From Pirellula sp. (GTDB lineage Bacteria; Planctomycetota; Planctomycetia; Pirellulales; PNKZ01): a stretch of DNA of 64,000 nucleotides. How positions within the stretch are numbered: position 1 is the first letter of the stretch; the number at the start of each line of letters is the position of its first letter. Below the pieces are notes generated by a model. That model made no database searches, was not told the origin of the DNA, and saw only the letters and a program-made list of their open reading frames with translations. The stretch is from positions 1 to 64,000 of the forward strand of contig PNKZ01000001.1 in assembly GCA_013822735.1 (NCBI GenBank). Reading direction: 5' to 3'. The position numbers were made by a program, and so were the translations under genes. Below, one piece after another: positions 1 to 10,021 of the stretch.

Positions 1-882
1 GTCGGCTTCGTATCCATCGGTCGAGCGGCGGAGCTACCCCTCCATGCCGATGACTCAAAAATCATTCAGCAGATTGCCTCTGCAGCCGGACTCGATGCAG
101 AGCCCGAATTGAACCCGAAACAAGGATGGCCGAACCTGAAAGGCGAACTAACGGTCCGCCTTTCTTCTAAGGAAGGAAAGCGAGTGCTTCTGATGGGGCA
201 CGATGCGTCCGGGCGCGTAACGAAACTGATCGGCAACGGGCCGCTGTTGACGAACGAAGCGTTCGCCGGGCTTGTGAACTTGACCGAATTGCGCTCCATT
301 CGCATCGATCACAACACGCCTGCTCCCGGTAGCGGCGGCGACTTGGAGCAATATGACGGCTCAGGTCTCGCGGCCTTGGCCGATTCGAAGCTCGAAGAAA
401 TCAAGATCGGCCACGCCTTCGATGACGACGGTATGGCCGCCCTGGCGAAGATCAAATCGTTGCGCTCGGCAACGATCGGCCACAGTCGGGCGACCGACGC
501 GGGCATTAAGCACTTTGCGAAGCATCCGAATCTCGAAGAGTTTCATATTAGCCCGCAGGCGCGGCCGAACCGCGTCACCAACGAGTGCCTGCCGGCCTTG
601 GCGACGATACCGAAACTGAAGCGACTCGGCCTTCATGAGACGTTCGTAACTTACGACGGAGGGCTCGAACACTTGAAGGGGCTCAACGGAACGCTCGAAT
701 TCGTTTCTTTCAAGAACGCGCTGGTGTTGCCCGCCGACGTCGAGAAACTGAAAACGGATCACCCGGGCCTGAAAATCGAAACATCGACGTCCGCAGAAAT
801 TCTCGCCGCTCCCAACAGTCGCGGCGTGCTCAAATGGGCTTCACCGGAGGCTGTAAAGTGGCTACAGGCGGGTGGTCAATAG
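1..882 (+). CDS. Leucine-rich-repeat-like protein, 5' end truncated by window edge
   Basis: Frame 1 is open from base 1 to the stop at 882; repeated L..L..L pattern (LTELRSIRI, LEEIKIGHAF, LKRLGLHET). Confidence 0.6.
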   Translation, partial: VGFVSIGRAAELPLHADDSKIIQQIASAAGLDAEPELNPKQGWPNLKGELTVRLSSKEGKRVLLMGHDASGRVTKLIGNGPLLTNEAFAGLVNLTELRSIRIDHNTPAPGSGGDLEQYDGSGLAALADSKLEEIKIGHAFDDDGMAALAKIKSLRSATIGHSRATDAGIKHFAKHPNLEEFHISPQARPNRVTNECLPALATIPKLKRLGLHETFVTYDGGLEHLKGLNGTLEFVSFKNALVLPADVEKLKTDHPGLKIETSTSAEILAAPNSRGVLKWASPEAVKWLQAGGQ

Positions 883-2366
883 CTTTGTTCAGCACTATTG
901 AACGTCTTATCGCACTCGTTGCCCTATGCGCGTCGGCGACGACGTTAATCGCCGCCGGTCCGACGGAGGCGCGGCCGTTGTTGGTCGGCGATTGGCCCGA
1001 CCCGACGATTTGTCGTGACGGCGACGATTACTACCTGACGCATAGTAGCGGACCGTTTCGTCCGGCAATTCTCGTTTGGCACTCGCGCGATTTGCAAACG
1101 TGGAAGCCGCTCGCTCACGCACTTCCCCGCCAAGTGGGCAACATTTGGGTCTCCGAAATCACGAAGATTGGCGATCTGTTTCACATCTACTACTCGGCGA
1201 ACTTGCAGGTGTACGTCGTCACGGCAAAAGCGCCGGCCGGGCCCTGGTCGAAACCACAGGTCGTGGAAGTTGCTCGCGACCTCGATGTCGGACATGTCGC
1301 CGACGACGACGGTCGCCGGTTTCTGTTCTCGAGCGGCGGAAAGGTCGCGGAGCTTGATGACTCAGGAACACGCTTGATCGGTGAGAAAAGCCGAGTTCAT
1401 GAACCATGGCCGATCCCCGCTACGTGGGCCATTGAATGCCAATGTCTCGAAAGCCCGCGCATTGAACGCCGCGGCGAGTGGTTTCACATGTTCGCGGCCG
1501 AAGGAGGCACGTTCGGTCCGGCCACGGCACACATGGTGATTGCGGCACGAGCGAAACATCCGCTAGGGCCATGGGAAAACGCTCCGCATAATCCTTTGAT
1601 TCATACTTATGAGCGCGACGAGGCGTGGTGGACCAAGGGCCACGGCGATCTCATCGAAGGTCCCGACGGACAGTGGTGGTGCGTGCTGCATGGACATCGG
1701 GCTCATCATCGCACCTTGGGACGCTCGACCATCATCGAGCCCATCGAGTGGACCGAAGATGGCTGGCCAAAGGTGCAGAAGCAATGGCCGGCGAGTTGGG
1801 GAAATGCGCGCAACCAGATGCCGATGAGCGATAACTTCGACGGCCCGGCACTCGGCATTCAATGGCAGTTTCACGGCAACTACGATCCGCAGCGTTTCCG
1901 TTTCGAGAAGGGTGCGCTCATCTTGCAGTCACGAGGCGACTCCGCAGGAAACTCCGAGCCGATGTGCGTCATGCCGCGCGATGAAGCTTACGAGATCGAA
2001 GCCGATATCGAGCTCGGTCCCGACACGACGGCCGGATTGATGCTCTTTGCTACGCCCGAACTGCACGTCGGCTTGGAGTTTACGCCGGACGGCGTTCTGC
2101 GCCGTGTGACGCCCGGCATGAAACAGTACAAGTGGGCGAAAAACGTCGCCGTCGCGCCGAAGCGAATCAGCCTCCGTATTACCAATTGCCATGAAGACGT
2201 AGCCCTCAGCTATCGCGATTCGCAAGGCGCATGGCAATCGCTTGCGCCGGGCTACGCGATCGACCGTATGGGAGAAGCTCTCAGCGGTGTCCGAGCGGCC
2301 CTGTTCGCTCATGGGACCGGTTTTGTTCGCATCGAAGCATTTCGCTATCGAGCCCTGGAAAAGTAA
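834..2366 (+). CDS. Glycoside hydrolase family 43-like protein
   Basis: GDWPDPTICRDGDDYYLTHSS and DLIEGPDGQWWCVLHGHR motifs typical of GH43 beta-propeller enzymes. Confidence 0.75.
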   Translation: MGFTGGCKVATGGWSIALFSTIERLIALVALCASATTLIAAGPTEARPLLVGDWPDPTICRDGDDYYLTHSSGPFRPAILVWHSRDLQTWKPLAHALPRQVGNIWVSEITKIGDLFHIYYSANLQVYVVTAKAPAGPWSKPQVVEVARDLDVGHVADDDGRRFLFSSGGKVAELDDSGTRLIGEKSRVHEPWPIPATWAIECQCLESPRIERRGEWFHMFAAEGGTFGPATAHMVIAARAKHPLGPWENAPHNPLIHTYERDEAWWTKGHGDLIEGPDGQWWCVLHGHRAHHRTLGRSTIIEPIEWTEDGWPKVQKQWPASWGNARNQMPMSDNFDGPALGIQWQFHGNYDPQRFRFEKGALILQSRGDSAGNSEPMCVMPRDEAYEIEADIELGPDTTAGLMLFATPELHVGLEFTPDGVLRRVTPGMKQYKWAKNVAVAPKRISLRITNCHEDVALSYRDSQGAWQSLAPGYAIDRMGEALSGVRAALFAHGTGFVRIEAFRYRALEK

Positions 2367-2371
2367 ACGTA

Positions 2372-3976
2372 ATGTTACCGACCTTGCAAATTTCCGACGC
2401 GCGCACCAACATCCGGCCAAAGGTCTTTTGCTCGGCCGTCATTGCCGTCGCGACGATTTTCGGTGGTAACGCGCCTGCCGCCGAGCGACCGAATATCGTT
2501 CTGATAATGGCGGACGACATGGGCTACGGCGATCTCGGTTGCTTTGGCGGCGAGATGACGACACCGCATCTCGACGGTCTGGCGGCGCGGGGTGTGCGCT
2601 GGACGCAGTTCTACAACGCAGCCCAATGTTGTCCGACGCGGGCGGCACTCATGACCGGCATGTATTCGCATCAGGCCGGCGTCGGCGACATGATCGACGG
2701 GCATTCCAAAGCGACCCGCGAGGCGGCGGCGAGCCCGCAATACACTACCGAATTGAAGCACAACGCCTTGACGATCGCCGAGCAACTTCGGCCCGGCGGA
2801 TACCAGACGTTCATGACGGGCAAATGGCATCTCGGTTACGACGACGGCGAGCGGCCGGTTCATCGCGGTTTTGACCGTTACTTCGGGATCATCGGCGGAG
2901 CCGACAGTTATTGGCAACCCAAGTCGTTACGGGAGGATGATCGACCGGTTCAAGTTGACCCCAAGAACTTCTACGCGACCAATGCATTTACCGATTACGC
3001 GATGCGGTTCGTCCGCGAACGCGATCCGGAGCGCCCCTTTTTCTTGTATCTCGCCTACAACGCACCGCATTCGCCGTTGCATGCTCGCGATGAAGAGGTT
3101 GAGCAGATCGGCAATCGCTATGCCGTCGGTTGGGACGTTGTCCGTCGCCGCCGATTCGAGCGGATGAAAGAACTCGGCATTTTGCCGTCGAATGCCATAC
3201 TGCCGTCGGCGGATGCCGGCAGCCATTCGTGGGAGTCGGAGCCCGACAAACCGAAGCGGATTGAGCGGATGACTAAGTACGCCGCAATCGTCGAACGGAT
3301 GGACTGGAACATCGGACGTCTGCTCAAGCTTCTCGATGAACAAAAGATTGCGGATGACACGCTCATCGTCTTTCTCAGCGACAACGGGGCTTGGGCCAGC
3401 GAAGCCACATACGGCCACGATTGGGCCGAGGCCGCGTCACCGTTTCGGTACTTCAAGACTTGGACGCACGAAGGGGGCGTCCGCACGCCGCTGATCGTCA
3501 GTTGGCCGCGGCGTCTTGCTGATCGCGGTCGCATCGAACGGAAACGCTACGGTCACATCATTGATCTACTGCCGACGTTCTTAGCGGCCGCCGGATCGGC
3601 TCCCGTCGCGACCGGAGGAGCACTGCCGATCGTAGGCCGCAATCTGTTGCCCGCTTGGACGACGCCCAATGACGTTGTCGATGTGCCGGTGTATTGGGAA
3701 CGGCTTGGGCACGGCGCACTACGCGACGGCGACTGGAAGATCGTCCGCGTATTCAATTCGGGTGGCAACGCCGTGCAACCGGCGAAACGGACTGGTGCCT
3801 GGGAACTGTATAACCTTGCCGACGACCCGACGGAATCTCGTAATCTGGCGAATGTTCATCCAGACCGTGTGAGCAAGATGCAATCGCAATACGATGACTG
3901 GCAACGGAGCGTCGGCGTCGTCGATCGTGAAATCATTCTGAAAAGAATTGCCGAACTCGGCCTAACCAATGAATAG
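2372..3976 (+). CDS. Sulfatase (arylsulfatase family)
   Basis: NIVLIMADDMGYGDLGCFGG; CCPTRAALMTG (C-x-P-x-R formylglycine signature); ATG at 2372 preferred over upstream start. Confidence 0.9.
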   Translation: MLPTLQISDARTNIRPKVFCSAVIAVATIFGGNAPAAERPNIVLIMADDMGYGDLGCFGGEMTTPHLDGLAARGVRWTQFYNAAQCCPTRAALMTGMYSHQAGVGDMIDGHSKATREAAASPQYTTELKHNALTIAEQLRPGGYQTFMTGKWHLGYDDGERPVHRGFDRYFGIIGGADSYWQPKSLREDDRPVQVDPKNFYATNAFTDYAMRFVRERDPERPFFLYLAYNAPHSPLHARDEEVEQIGNRYAVGWDVVRRRRFERMKELGILPSNAILPSADAGSHSWESEPDKPKRIERMTKYAAIVERMDWNIGRLLKLLDEQKIADDTLIVFLSDNGAWASEATYGHDWAEAASPFRYFKTWTHEGGVRTPLIVSWPRRLADRGRIERKRYGHIIDLLPTFLAAAGSAPVATGGALPIVGRNLLPAWTTPNDVVDVPVYWERLGHGALRDGDWKIVRVFNSGGNAVQPAKRTGAWELYNLADDPTESRNLANVHPDRVSKMQSQYDDWQRSVGVVDREIILKRIAELGLTNE

Positions 3977-3998
3977 AGTACGCCCATGAACATGCGCG

Positions 3999-4436
3999 AT
4001 GAGCGACTCGATCGGAATGACTATTCGATCACCACTTCTGGCGGACTATCTGAATATGCTGGGACTACGGTTATTCGGTCTTACCGGTCGCGTTGCAAAG
4101 CAACTACTGGAGTTGGCACGCCCGATGTTGGAGTCGCTAATTCACGAAGTGACTGGTGTGAAGGCGCTTTGTATGCACCACGACATCAGCACCGTGACCG
4201 CTGAGGAAATTGTCGTCTCCAAGGCTCTCGCCACATCAAGTAGCTTAGGGTCCGTGCCATCGCGGTACTTCGCCGTCTCGATATGTGCTTCGATAAGCAC
4301 GCGCTGCGCTCCGTCCAAGAGCCAGTGGCGGCAACCGAAGCCCCGGGACGACGCTTCAAACGGAACAGTGCCGTCCGTTCGGAACGACGCAAACGATCTC
4401 CCCCGAGTTCGCAACCACGCCACGGAACGAGGATGA
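3999..4436 (+). pseudogene. Fragment resembling the C-terminal half of a DUF2294-type protein
   Basis: ARPMLESLIHEVTGVKALCMHHDISTVTAEEIVV resembles the DUF2294 C-terminal motif; remainder unrecognisable. Confidence 0.35.
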
Positions 4437-4667
4437 CCAACATGGCATGGTGTGTCATTTAGACGCGCGTGCGGTATCGCACTTCGCCCTCGGTTGATAA
4501 GAGATGGATCTTGCAAGCAGGGAATCTTAGCGGCCGATGAGCGCGACATCTGCGTCGGCATACCAGACGTTGCGCTTTCGCTAATCGCTCCATCTGGTGC
4601 AACCGATATTATCGTTACGACGTTCTTGAAAGCGCACGCATGGTCCTCATGTTGACTCAGTTCTACC

Positions 4668-6059
4668 TTGAGCACTTTCTCCACAGCAGTTGCCCGAGTC
4701 TGTCTGGCGACGTTCTTGTTTGTCGCCATCTGTGGAGCACTCCGCGCTCAAGTCGTCGATCCCATCGAATTGAACGGCGAGAAACAAGATTTAGCTGACG
4801 TCGCGGCAGGGCCGCAGCTTCCCGTCGACGTTATTACGGACCGATCCACTCCACCTGCCTCGATCTCGACGGCGCCTCCGGTTCCGGCGTTCAGTGCCGG
4901 CTACGACAACGGGATCTTCCTCAGGCTGAAGAAGAATAACGACTCGTTTGAGTTGAAGACGAACCTTCGTACTCAATTCCGCCAAGTGTCGTTTAGTCGG
5001 AATGAAGACAGCTGGACGGATAATGCGGGAGTCGTGCGGCCGATTCAAAACCGTGAGGCATTCGATATTGAGCGAGCACGCTTGATTCTTTCAGGACATG
5101 CGTTCACGCCCAAATTCAAGTACTTCTTGCAGATGGATGGGGACACCGATAGCCGGCACGTTCTCTCCTTTCTCGATTGCTGGTTTGCTTGGCACTTTTC
5201 GGATGCATTTGAAATCCAATTCGGCAAGCGAAAAGTGCCCGGCACACGGAACTGGATGCTCGGCGCTTTCGACACGCGTCTGGCCGACCGCCCGTTTTCC
5301 AACGAATTTTTTCGTCCGAGCCGTACGACCGGCATATGGCTCGTCGGAGATCCGACGGCTACCACGCACTATGAATTGATGGTGGGGCAGGGATACAACA
5401 CCGAGGGGCTGACGCCGTCGGAAACCGGTGATGATGTCGCCGTTGCCGGCACCTCTTGGTGGAATGTCATCGGCGACTATGGTCCGGCGCGCCCCACCGA
5501 CTTCGAGATGCATGACAATCTAGCGGTCCGCGTCGGCTCTTCTTGGGTCTCTTCCAACGAAGGAACGCCCGGCCGTCAGTTGGAAGAAGCCGACTTCCTT
5601 CGCCTCACCGACGGCACACGTCTCACGGAGACCGGCGCCTTGGCGCCCGGCACTACGGTGCAGGGCTTCGATGTTTCGCTGTTTGCAATCGACGCCGCAT
5701 TCAAATATCGAGGCTGGAGCGCAAATGCCGAGTACTTCTGGCGCTCCGTGACGGATCTGAAGGCGAATTTGCCGGTACCGTCCGTAGGACTTCAGCAGGG
5801 TTTCTACGTTGAGGGAGGGTTCTTCGTACTCCCTCAACAATTCGAACTCAACTCCCAAGTTGCATGTGTGACCGGCAGATTGGGATCGACCATGAGTTAC
5901 GCGACCGGGTTTTCATACTATCCGCTTAAATCGCAGAACTTGAAGTTGACCATTGATACGACCTTCATCAATGGAAGTCCGGTCAACAGTACCGGCGCCG
6001 ATATTTTGGTCGGTGATTCCGGGGTTCTCGTTCGAACCCAACTACAGGCATTGTTCTAA
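4668..6059 (+). CDS. Phosphate-selective (OprP/OprO-like) porin
   Basis: DIERARLILSGHAFTPKFKYFLQMDGDTD, FEIQFGKRKVPGTRNWM; C-terminal aromatic residue. Confidence 0.8.
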   Translation: MSTFSTAVARVCLATFLFVAICGALRAQVVDPIELNGEKQDLADVAAGPQLPVDVITDRSTPPASISTAPPVPAFSAGYDNGIFLRLKKNNDSFELKTNLRTQFRQVSFSRNEDSWTDNAGVVRPIQNREAFDIERARLILSGHAFTPKFKYFLQMDGDTDSRHVLSFLDCWFAWHFSDAFEIQFGKRKVPGTRNWMLGAFDTRLADRPFSNEFFRPSRTTGIWLVGDPTATTHYELMVGQGYNTEGLTPSETGDDVAVAGTSWWNVIGDYGPARPTDFEMHDNLAVRVGSSWVSSNEGTPGRQLEEADFLRLTDGTRLTETGALAPGTTVQGFDVSLFAIDAAFKYRGWSANAEYFWRSVTDLKANLPVPSVGLQQGFYVEGGFFVLPQQFELNSQVACVTGRLGSTMSYATGFSYYPLKSQNLKLTIDTTFINGSPVNSTGADILVGDSGVLVRTQLQALF

Positions 6060-6562
6060 AAGCAATTCTTCACTGCTTGCGCCGAGCGCTTGCTATCTGC
6101 GCACTGCAATAGAAGCGCCACCACGGCTTGAGTGTGCTATTCCGCGCTCTGCGTTTCTAGGTGCGCACTTCGCTCTTCTTCGCTCACTGCACGCCCAGCA
6201 CACTCGCGGTTCTGTTTGATGGCCCGCCCTCTGCCTTCCATCGCAGACCGCTCTCATCATAAGGTGGCGCAAATACGCACACGTCCGTGCGTCGCATGAA
6301 GATTAGAAATCGTAAGTTGTCGCACGGTAGCAGTGTGCCTGAGTGTCACATGCAAATACGTCGACAATATCGAGTCTGTCAATTGCTCGGGGAACGGTCT
6401 TCAAAAATCGTGAGCAAATTACAGTTGCGAAAAATTGACTTGCTAGGGATTTGCAGGTCAAGCCGATCGTTCCTCTAGGGACCGGAGATGCCGGTCGGAT
6501 TGGGATGCGCCACAAGGATCGCAAAGATATTCTCGTTACACTTCGCCTGTACCTACGTCATC

Positions 6563-7963
6563 ATGTGCAAGTCGAACTTTAGATTACGTGCGTTCGTCGC
6601 GATCACGTTCCTTTGTCATTTCTTGCATGTGCACTTCCGCTCGGAATGCCTTGCCGGCGGCACGGTCGATAGCTGCTGTTCCCCGTGCGGTCCCGGCGAC
6701 TGCGGATCTTCCGCTTACTGCCAAAATGCCTGGGGCATCTGGACGCGGCCGACTTTGACGGGTGACTGGGGCGGAATTCGGACGGGCTTGCAAGAATCAG
6801 GAATCACGTTCGCCGGCCGGTCGACGCAATTTGGTTTCGGGGTCGCCGGCGGTGTCAACGCGCCGGCACCTCCGCCGCTCGGTCTTGGCGACACATTCAA
6901 GTACACGGGCCGCGGCGAATACGACCTGATCTTTGACCTCGAAAAATTCGGTGGATTGCCGCACGGCAAGTTGTTAGTGCGTGCGGAGCATTGGTACGGC
7001 GAATATGGAAACGTCTCACTGAATACCGGAGCGTTTGCTCCCGCCGTATTTGCCGCCGCCACCCCGCCTGCGACGAACGATCCGGGGGTTCCGTATATCA
7101 CGAACTTCTTATACACCCAACCGCTCTCGGAAGAGTTCGTCGTCTTCGCCGGTAAGAAAGACGTGCTGGGCGCAGCCGATCAAGATGAATTCGCCGGCGG
7201 CGACGGAACGGAACAATTCCTCAATCAGGCGCTCGTTGCCAATCCGGCATTTCTACTTGGATTGCCGTACACCTCGTTTACCACGGGCGTCGTGATGCCG
7301 CGAAGCTGGGGCGCGATGAGCGCGTACGTTTACGATCCCCAGGATCGCACGCGAGACTTCTTTAGCGTCGGAAACCTCTTCTCCAAGGGAATCATTGTAG
7401 GCGGCGAAGTGAAGGTTAAGACTAACTTCTTCGGACTCAATGGAGACCACCACGTAGGCGGCATGTGGAAGCATGTGGATCTCACGGATCTGAGTTTTGC
7501 TGAGCCCCCTCCAGGCGTGTATCCCGAACCGACGGTGCCCGGTTTTCCGACGCTCCCCGATTCATTTACGGTGTACTACGGCTTCGACCAATACTTGGTG
7601 CAATTCGCCGACGACCCAGAGCGCGGATACGGACTTTTCGGACGCGCCTCGATTAGCGATGGAAATCCGACTCCGGTCAGCTACTTCCTCAGCGCCGGCG
7701 TGGGCGGCTTCAGCCCTGTCGGGAGGCAACGTGGCGATAAGTTCGGAATCGGCTGGTACTATGTCGGTGCGAGCAATCAATTCGGCGCGATTCCTCAAGC
7801 CATTTTTGGTCCACGCAATGGAACCGGCGTCGAGGCTTACTACAACTTCCAAGTAACGCCCTGGCTGAATATCTCGCCGGACGTTCAGTACATCCTGCCG
7901 GAAGCCGGCGCGATCGCCGACGATGCATTTGTCTACGGCGTGCGGGCACATATGAAGCTCTAA
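6563..7963 (+). CDS. Carbohydrate porin (OprB family)
   Basis: LTGDWGGIRTGLQESGITFAGRSTQFGFG OprB motif; signal peptide-like N-terminus. Confidence 0.8.
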   Translation: MCKSNFRLRAFVAITFLCHFLHVHFRSECLAGGTVDSCCSPCGPGDCGSSAYCQNAWGIWTRPTLTGDWGGIRTGLQESGITFAGRSTQFGFGVAGGVNAPAPPPLGLGDTFKYTGRGEYDLIFDLEKFGGLPHGKLLVRAEHWYGEYGNVSLNTGAFAPAVFAAATPPATNDPGVPYITNFLYTQPLSEEFVVFAGKKDVLGAADQDEFAGGDGTEQFLNQALVANPAFLLGLPYTSFTTGVVMPRSWGAMSAYVYDPQDRTRDFFSVGNLFSKGIIVGGEVKVKTNFFGLNGDHHVGGMWKHVDLTDLSFAEPPPGVYPEPTVPGFPTLPDSFTVYYGFDQYLVQFADDPERGYGLFGRASISDGNPTPVSYFLSAGVGGFSPVGRQRGDKFGIGWYYVGASNQFGAIPQAIFGPRNGTGVEAYYNFQVTPWLNISPDVQYILPEAGAIADDAFVYGVRAHMKL

Positions 7964-8093
7964 GAGTTCTACGGGTCACCATCGTGATACGTAGTCGAAG
8001 CGACGAAACGAGCGAACTTGATCCGTCGTGCCAGGCCGACATACAGCCTTGCGGATGCGTCTTCGAGGAAGTGCCGGGGAGGACGTGCTCCGG

Positions 8094-9338
8094 ATGATGA
8101 CTTCCGTTTTACGTACCATCATCATTTGCTTATCCGCCACAACGGCGCTCGCAGCGAGCGGCCTGAGCTTGCCGATCGAAGATTCTTCGGTGAGTAACGA
8201 CCGCGACGGGAATTTCCCGAGTTCGAGTGCAATTGCTGACGACGCGGAGACATCAGGTTTGCTCAGGAATTCGAGCGCCCGAAGTTGCGGTATTCAGATC
8301 GCACCGACCTATTACGGCGACGTATTCACCAACACGCGCGGCGGGATCTCGACGAACGACGCAACCCGTTACTTAGGGTTGCTGAATCTGTGGATAACGG
8401 CCGACTTCGAGAAGCTGCGATTGCCGCTGCCCGGCAGGTTTTCTCTCCTCGGTCAAAACACCCACGGTCAAGGCCTGACGGAGCACTTCATCGGTGATTC
8501 ATTGGTTCATAGCGACATCGACTCGTTTAGGAACATTACGCAGGTCGGTGAATATTGGTGGGAACTCGACGCGCTGGAGGAGGCCTTAACCGTTCGGCTC
8601 GGCAAACAGGACGTGAACACGGAGTTCGTCTACATGGACTCCGCCGCCGATTTCGTTCAATCCTCTTTTGAACTCTCTCCGGCCGAAGTCTTTCCCACGT
8701 ATCCCCACCAATCGATGGCGGCCGTCGCTCTATTGCAGCTCAATCAGTCGCTGCAGTTCAAGCTCGGCGTGTGGGATGCACTGGCACCTGCGGGAAGTTG
8801 GGGTGTCTCCGGCAATGGTACGATTTTCATCATCGGCGAACTGGAATACCGCTACGCGCTGAGAGAAGGCGCGTTACCCGGCGCAGCGGTAGTGAGCATC
8901 GCGAGGCTTTCCGAGGGTGAGTTGAACGGCAACGCGTTCGACGCGGTTCAAGGCGCCGCTCTGCAACTCGAACAAATGATTTACCGCGAGGATGCCAGCT
9001 CGCCACGCGACGCCCAAGGTTTGTCGACCTTCCTTGCATACTATCCTAGGTCGCTAGGCACTCGATTTCTTCCCAAGGCGTTTGGCGACCATTTCACGGG
9101 CGGCCTCATTTATCGGGGACTCGTTCCACACCGCGATGAAGATGTCCTGGGAGCCGGTCTCTCCTGGGTCGAGCTATTTCAAGGCGGGTCGAATCAAGAA
9201 ACCGTGGTGGAACTGTTCTACAAGGCGCAGCTCACACCTAAGCTCAGTGTCCAACCTGATCTGCAATACATCTCCACTCCATCGGGCATCTACCGAGACG
9301 CGCTCGTCGCCGGCATAAGGTTCCAATCCGACTTTTAG
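8094..9338 (+). CDS. Carbohydrate porin (OprB-like)
   Basis: LLNLWITADFEKL...FSLLGQNTHGQGLTEHFIGD, VRLGKQDVNTEF..., C-terminal F; similar layout to upstream porin. Confidence 0.7.
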   Translation: MMTSVLRTIIICLSATTALAASGLSLPIEDSSVSNDRDGNFPSSSAIADDAETSGLLRNSSARSCGIQIAPTYYGDVFTNTRGGISTNDATRYLGLLNLWITADFEKLRLPLPGRFSLLGQNTHGQGLTEHFIGDSLVHSDIDSFRNITQVGEYWWELDALEEALTVRLGKQDVNTEFVYMDSAADFVQSSFELSPAEVFPTYPHQSMAAVALLQLNQSLQFKLGVWDALAPAGSWGVSGNGTIFIIGELEYRYALREGALPGAAVVSIARLSEGELNGNAFDAVQGAALQLEQMIYREDASSPRDAQGLSTFLAYYPRSLGTRFLPKAFGDHFTGGLIYRGLVPHRDEDVLGAGLSWVELFQGGSNQETVVELFYKAQLTPKLSVQPDLQYISTPSGIYRDALVAGIRFQSDF

Positions 9339-9407
9339 CAAGGTTCGGTCTCAATGTAACTCCGTAGACTTTCTTGCTGAACGGAATCGACGTAGGCGAC
9401 GTGCAGT

Positions 9408-9780
9408 ACCGTCGGCTTCGATCAGTATTTGCGGCTTTATTCCGACGCGCCCCGCAAAGGCTGGGGCTTGTTCGGAAGGATGTCGCTCAGCGACGGAAAC
9501 CCGCTCCCATCCGGGGCTTCCTCAGCGCCGATAGCGCCATTCGCGCCGAAACGACAAGTGGGGCACCGACTGGTATTACGTCGGCGCGAGCGATCGATTC
9601 GGCGCTACGCCGCAGTTCTTGTTCGGGCCGCGCGACGTCACGGGCGTCGAACTATTCTACAAAGTCCAGGTCACGCGTTTCCTCAACGTCACTCCGGATA
9701 TTAAGTTCATCCGTCCGGAGGCGAGCGCGCCGGACGACAAGACGTTCGTCTACGGCCTGCGAGCCAATCTCTCCTGGTAA
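9408..9780 (+). pseudogene. 3' remnant of an OprB-type porin, frameshifted
   Basis: Translated pieces VGFDQYLRLYSDAPRKGWGLFGRMSLSDGNPLPSG and DKWGTDWYYVGASDRFGATPQFLFGPRDVTGVELFYKVQVTRFLNVTPDIKFIRPEASAPDDKTFVYGLRANLSW* match the C-terminus of the 6563-7963 porin in two frames. Confidence 0.75.
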
Positions 9781-10020
9781 CACTCAAGGGATTTCCGAAC
9801 GTAACCCGGCTTCCATGTCTTTTGCAGCGCCGCTTCGGTGGGACGGTAAAGACGAATGATCACGAAGTATCCCTTGCCAGGCACGGTCGCGAGCCAGTAC
9901 CGTCCGGGGCTTTCGGCCCGAGGTAAAGGTCGGTGCCGCCGTAGGCGTCTGGACCGGCTTGTCCCGTAAACCGGGCGAGGGGACGGGCTGGCCGAAGGCC
10001 AGACCGGATTCCGTCTCGAT
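9780..10020 (-). pseudogene. Fragment of a DUF1254/DUF1214 protein C-terminus
   Basis: RYWLATVPGKGYFVIIRLYRPTEAALQKTWKPGYV resembles the DUF1214 C-terminus; lies directly downstream of an intact homologue. Confidence 0.5.
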
Positions 10021-10021
10021 T

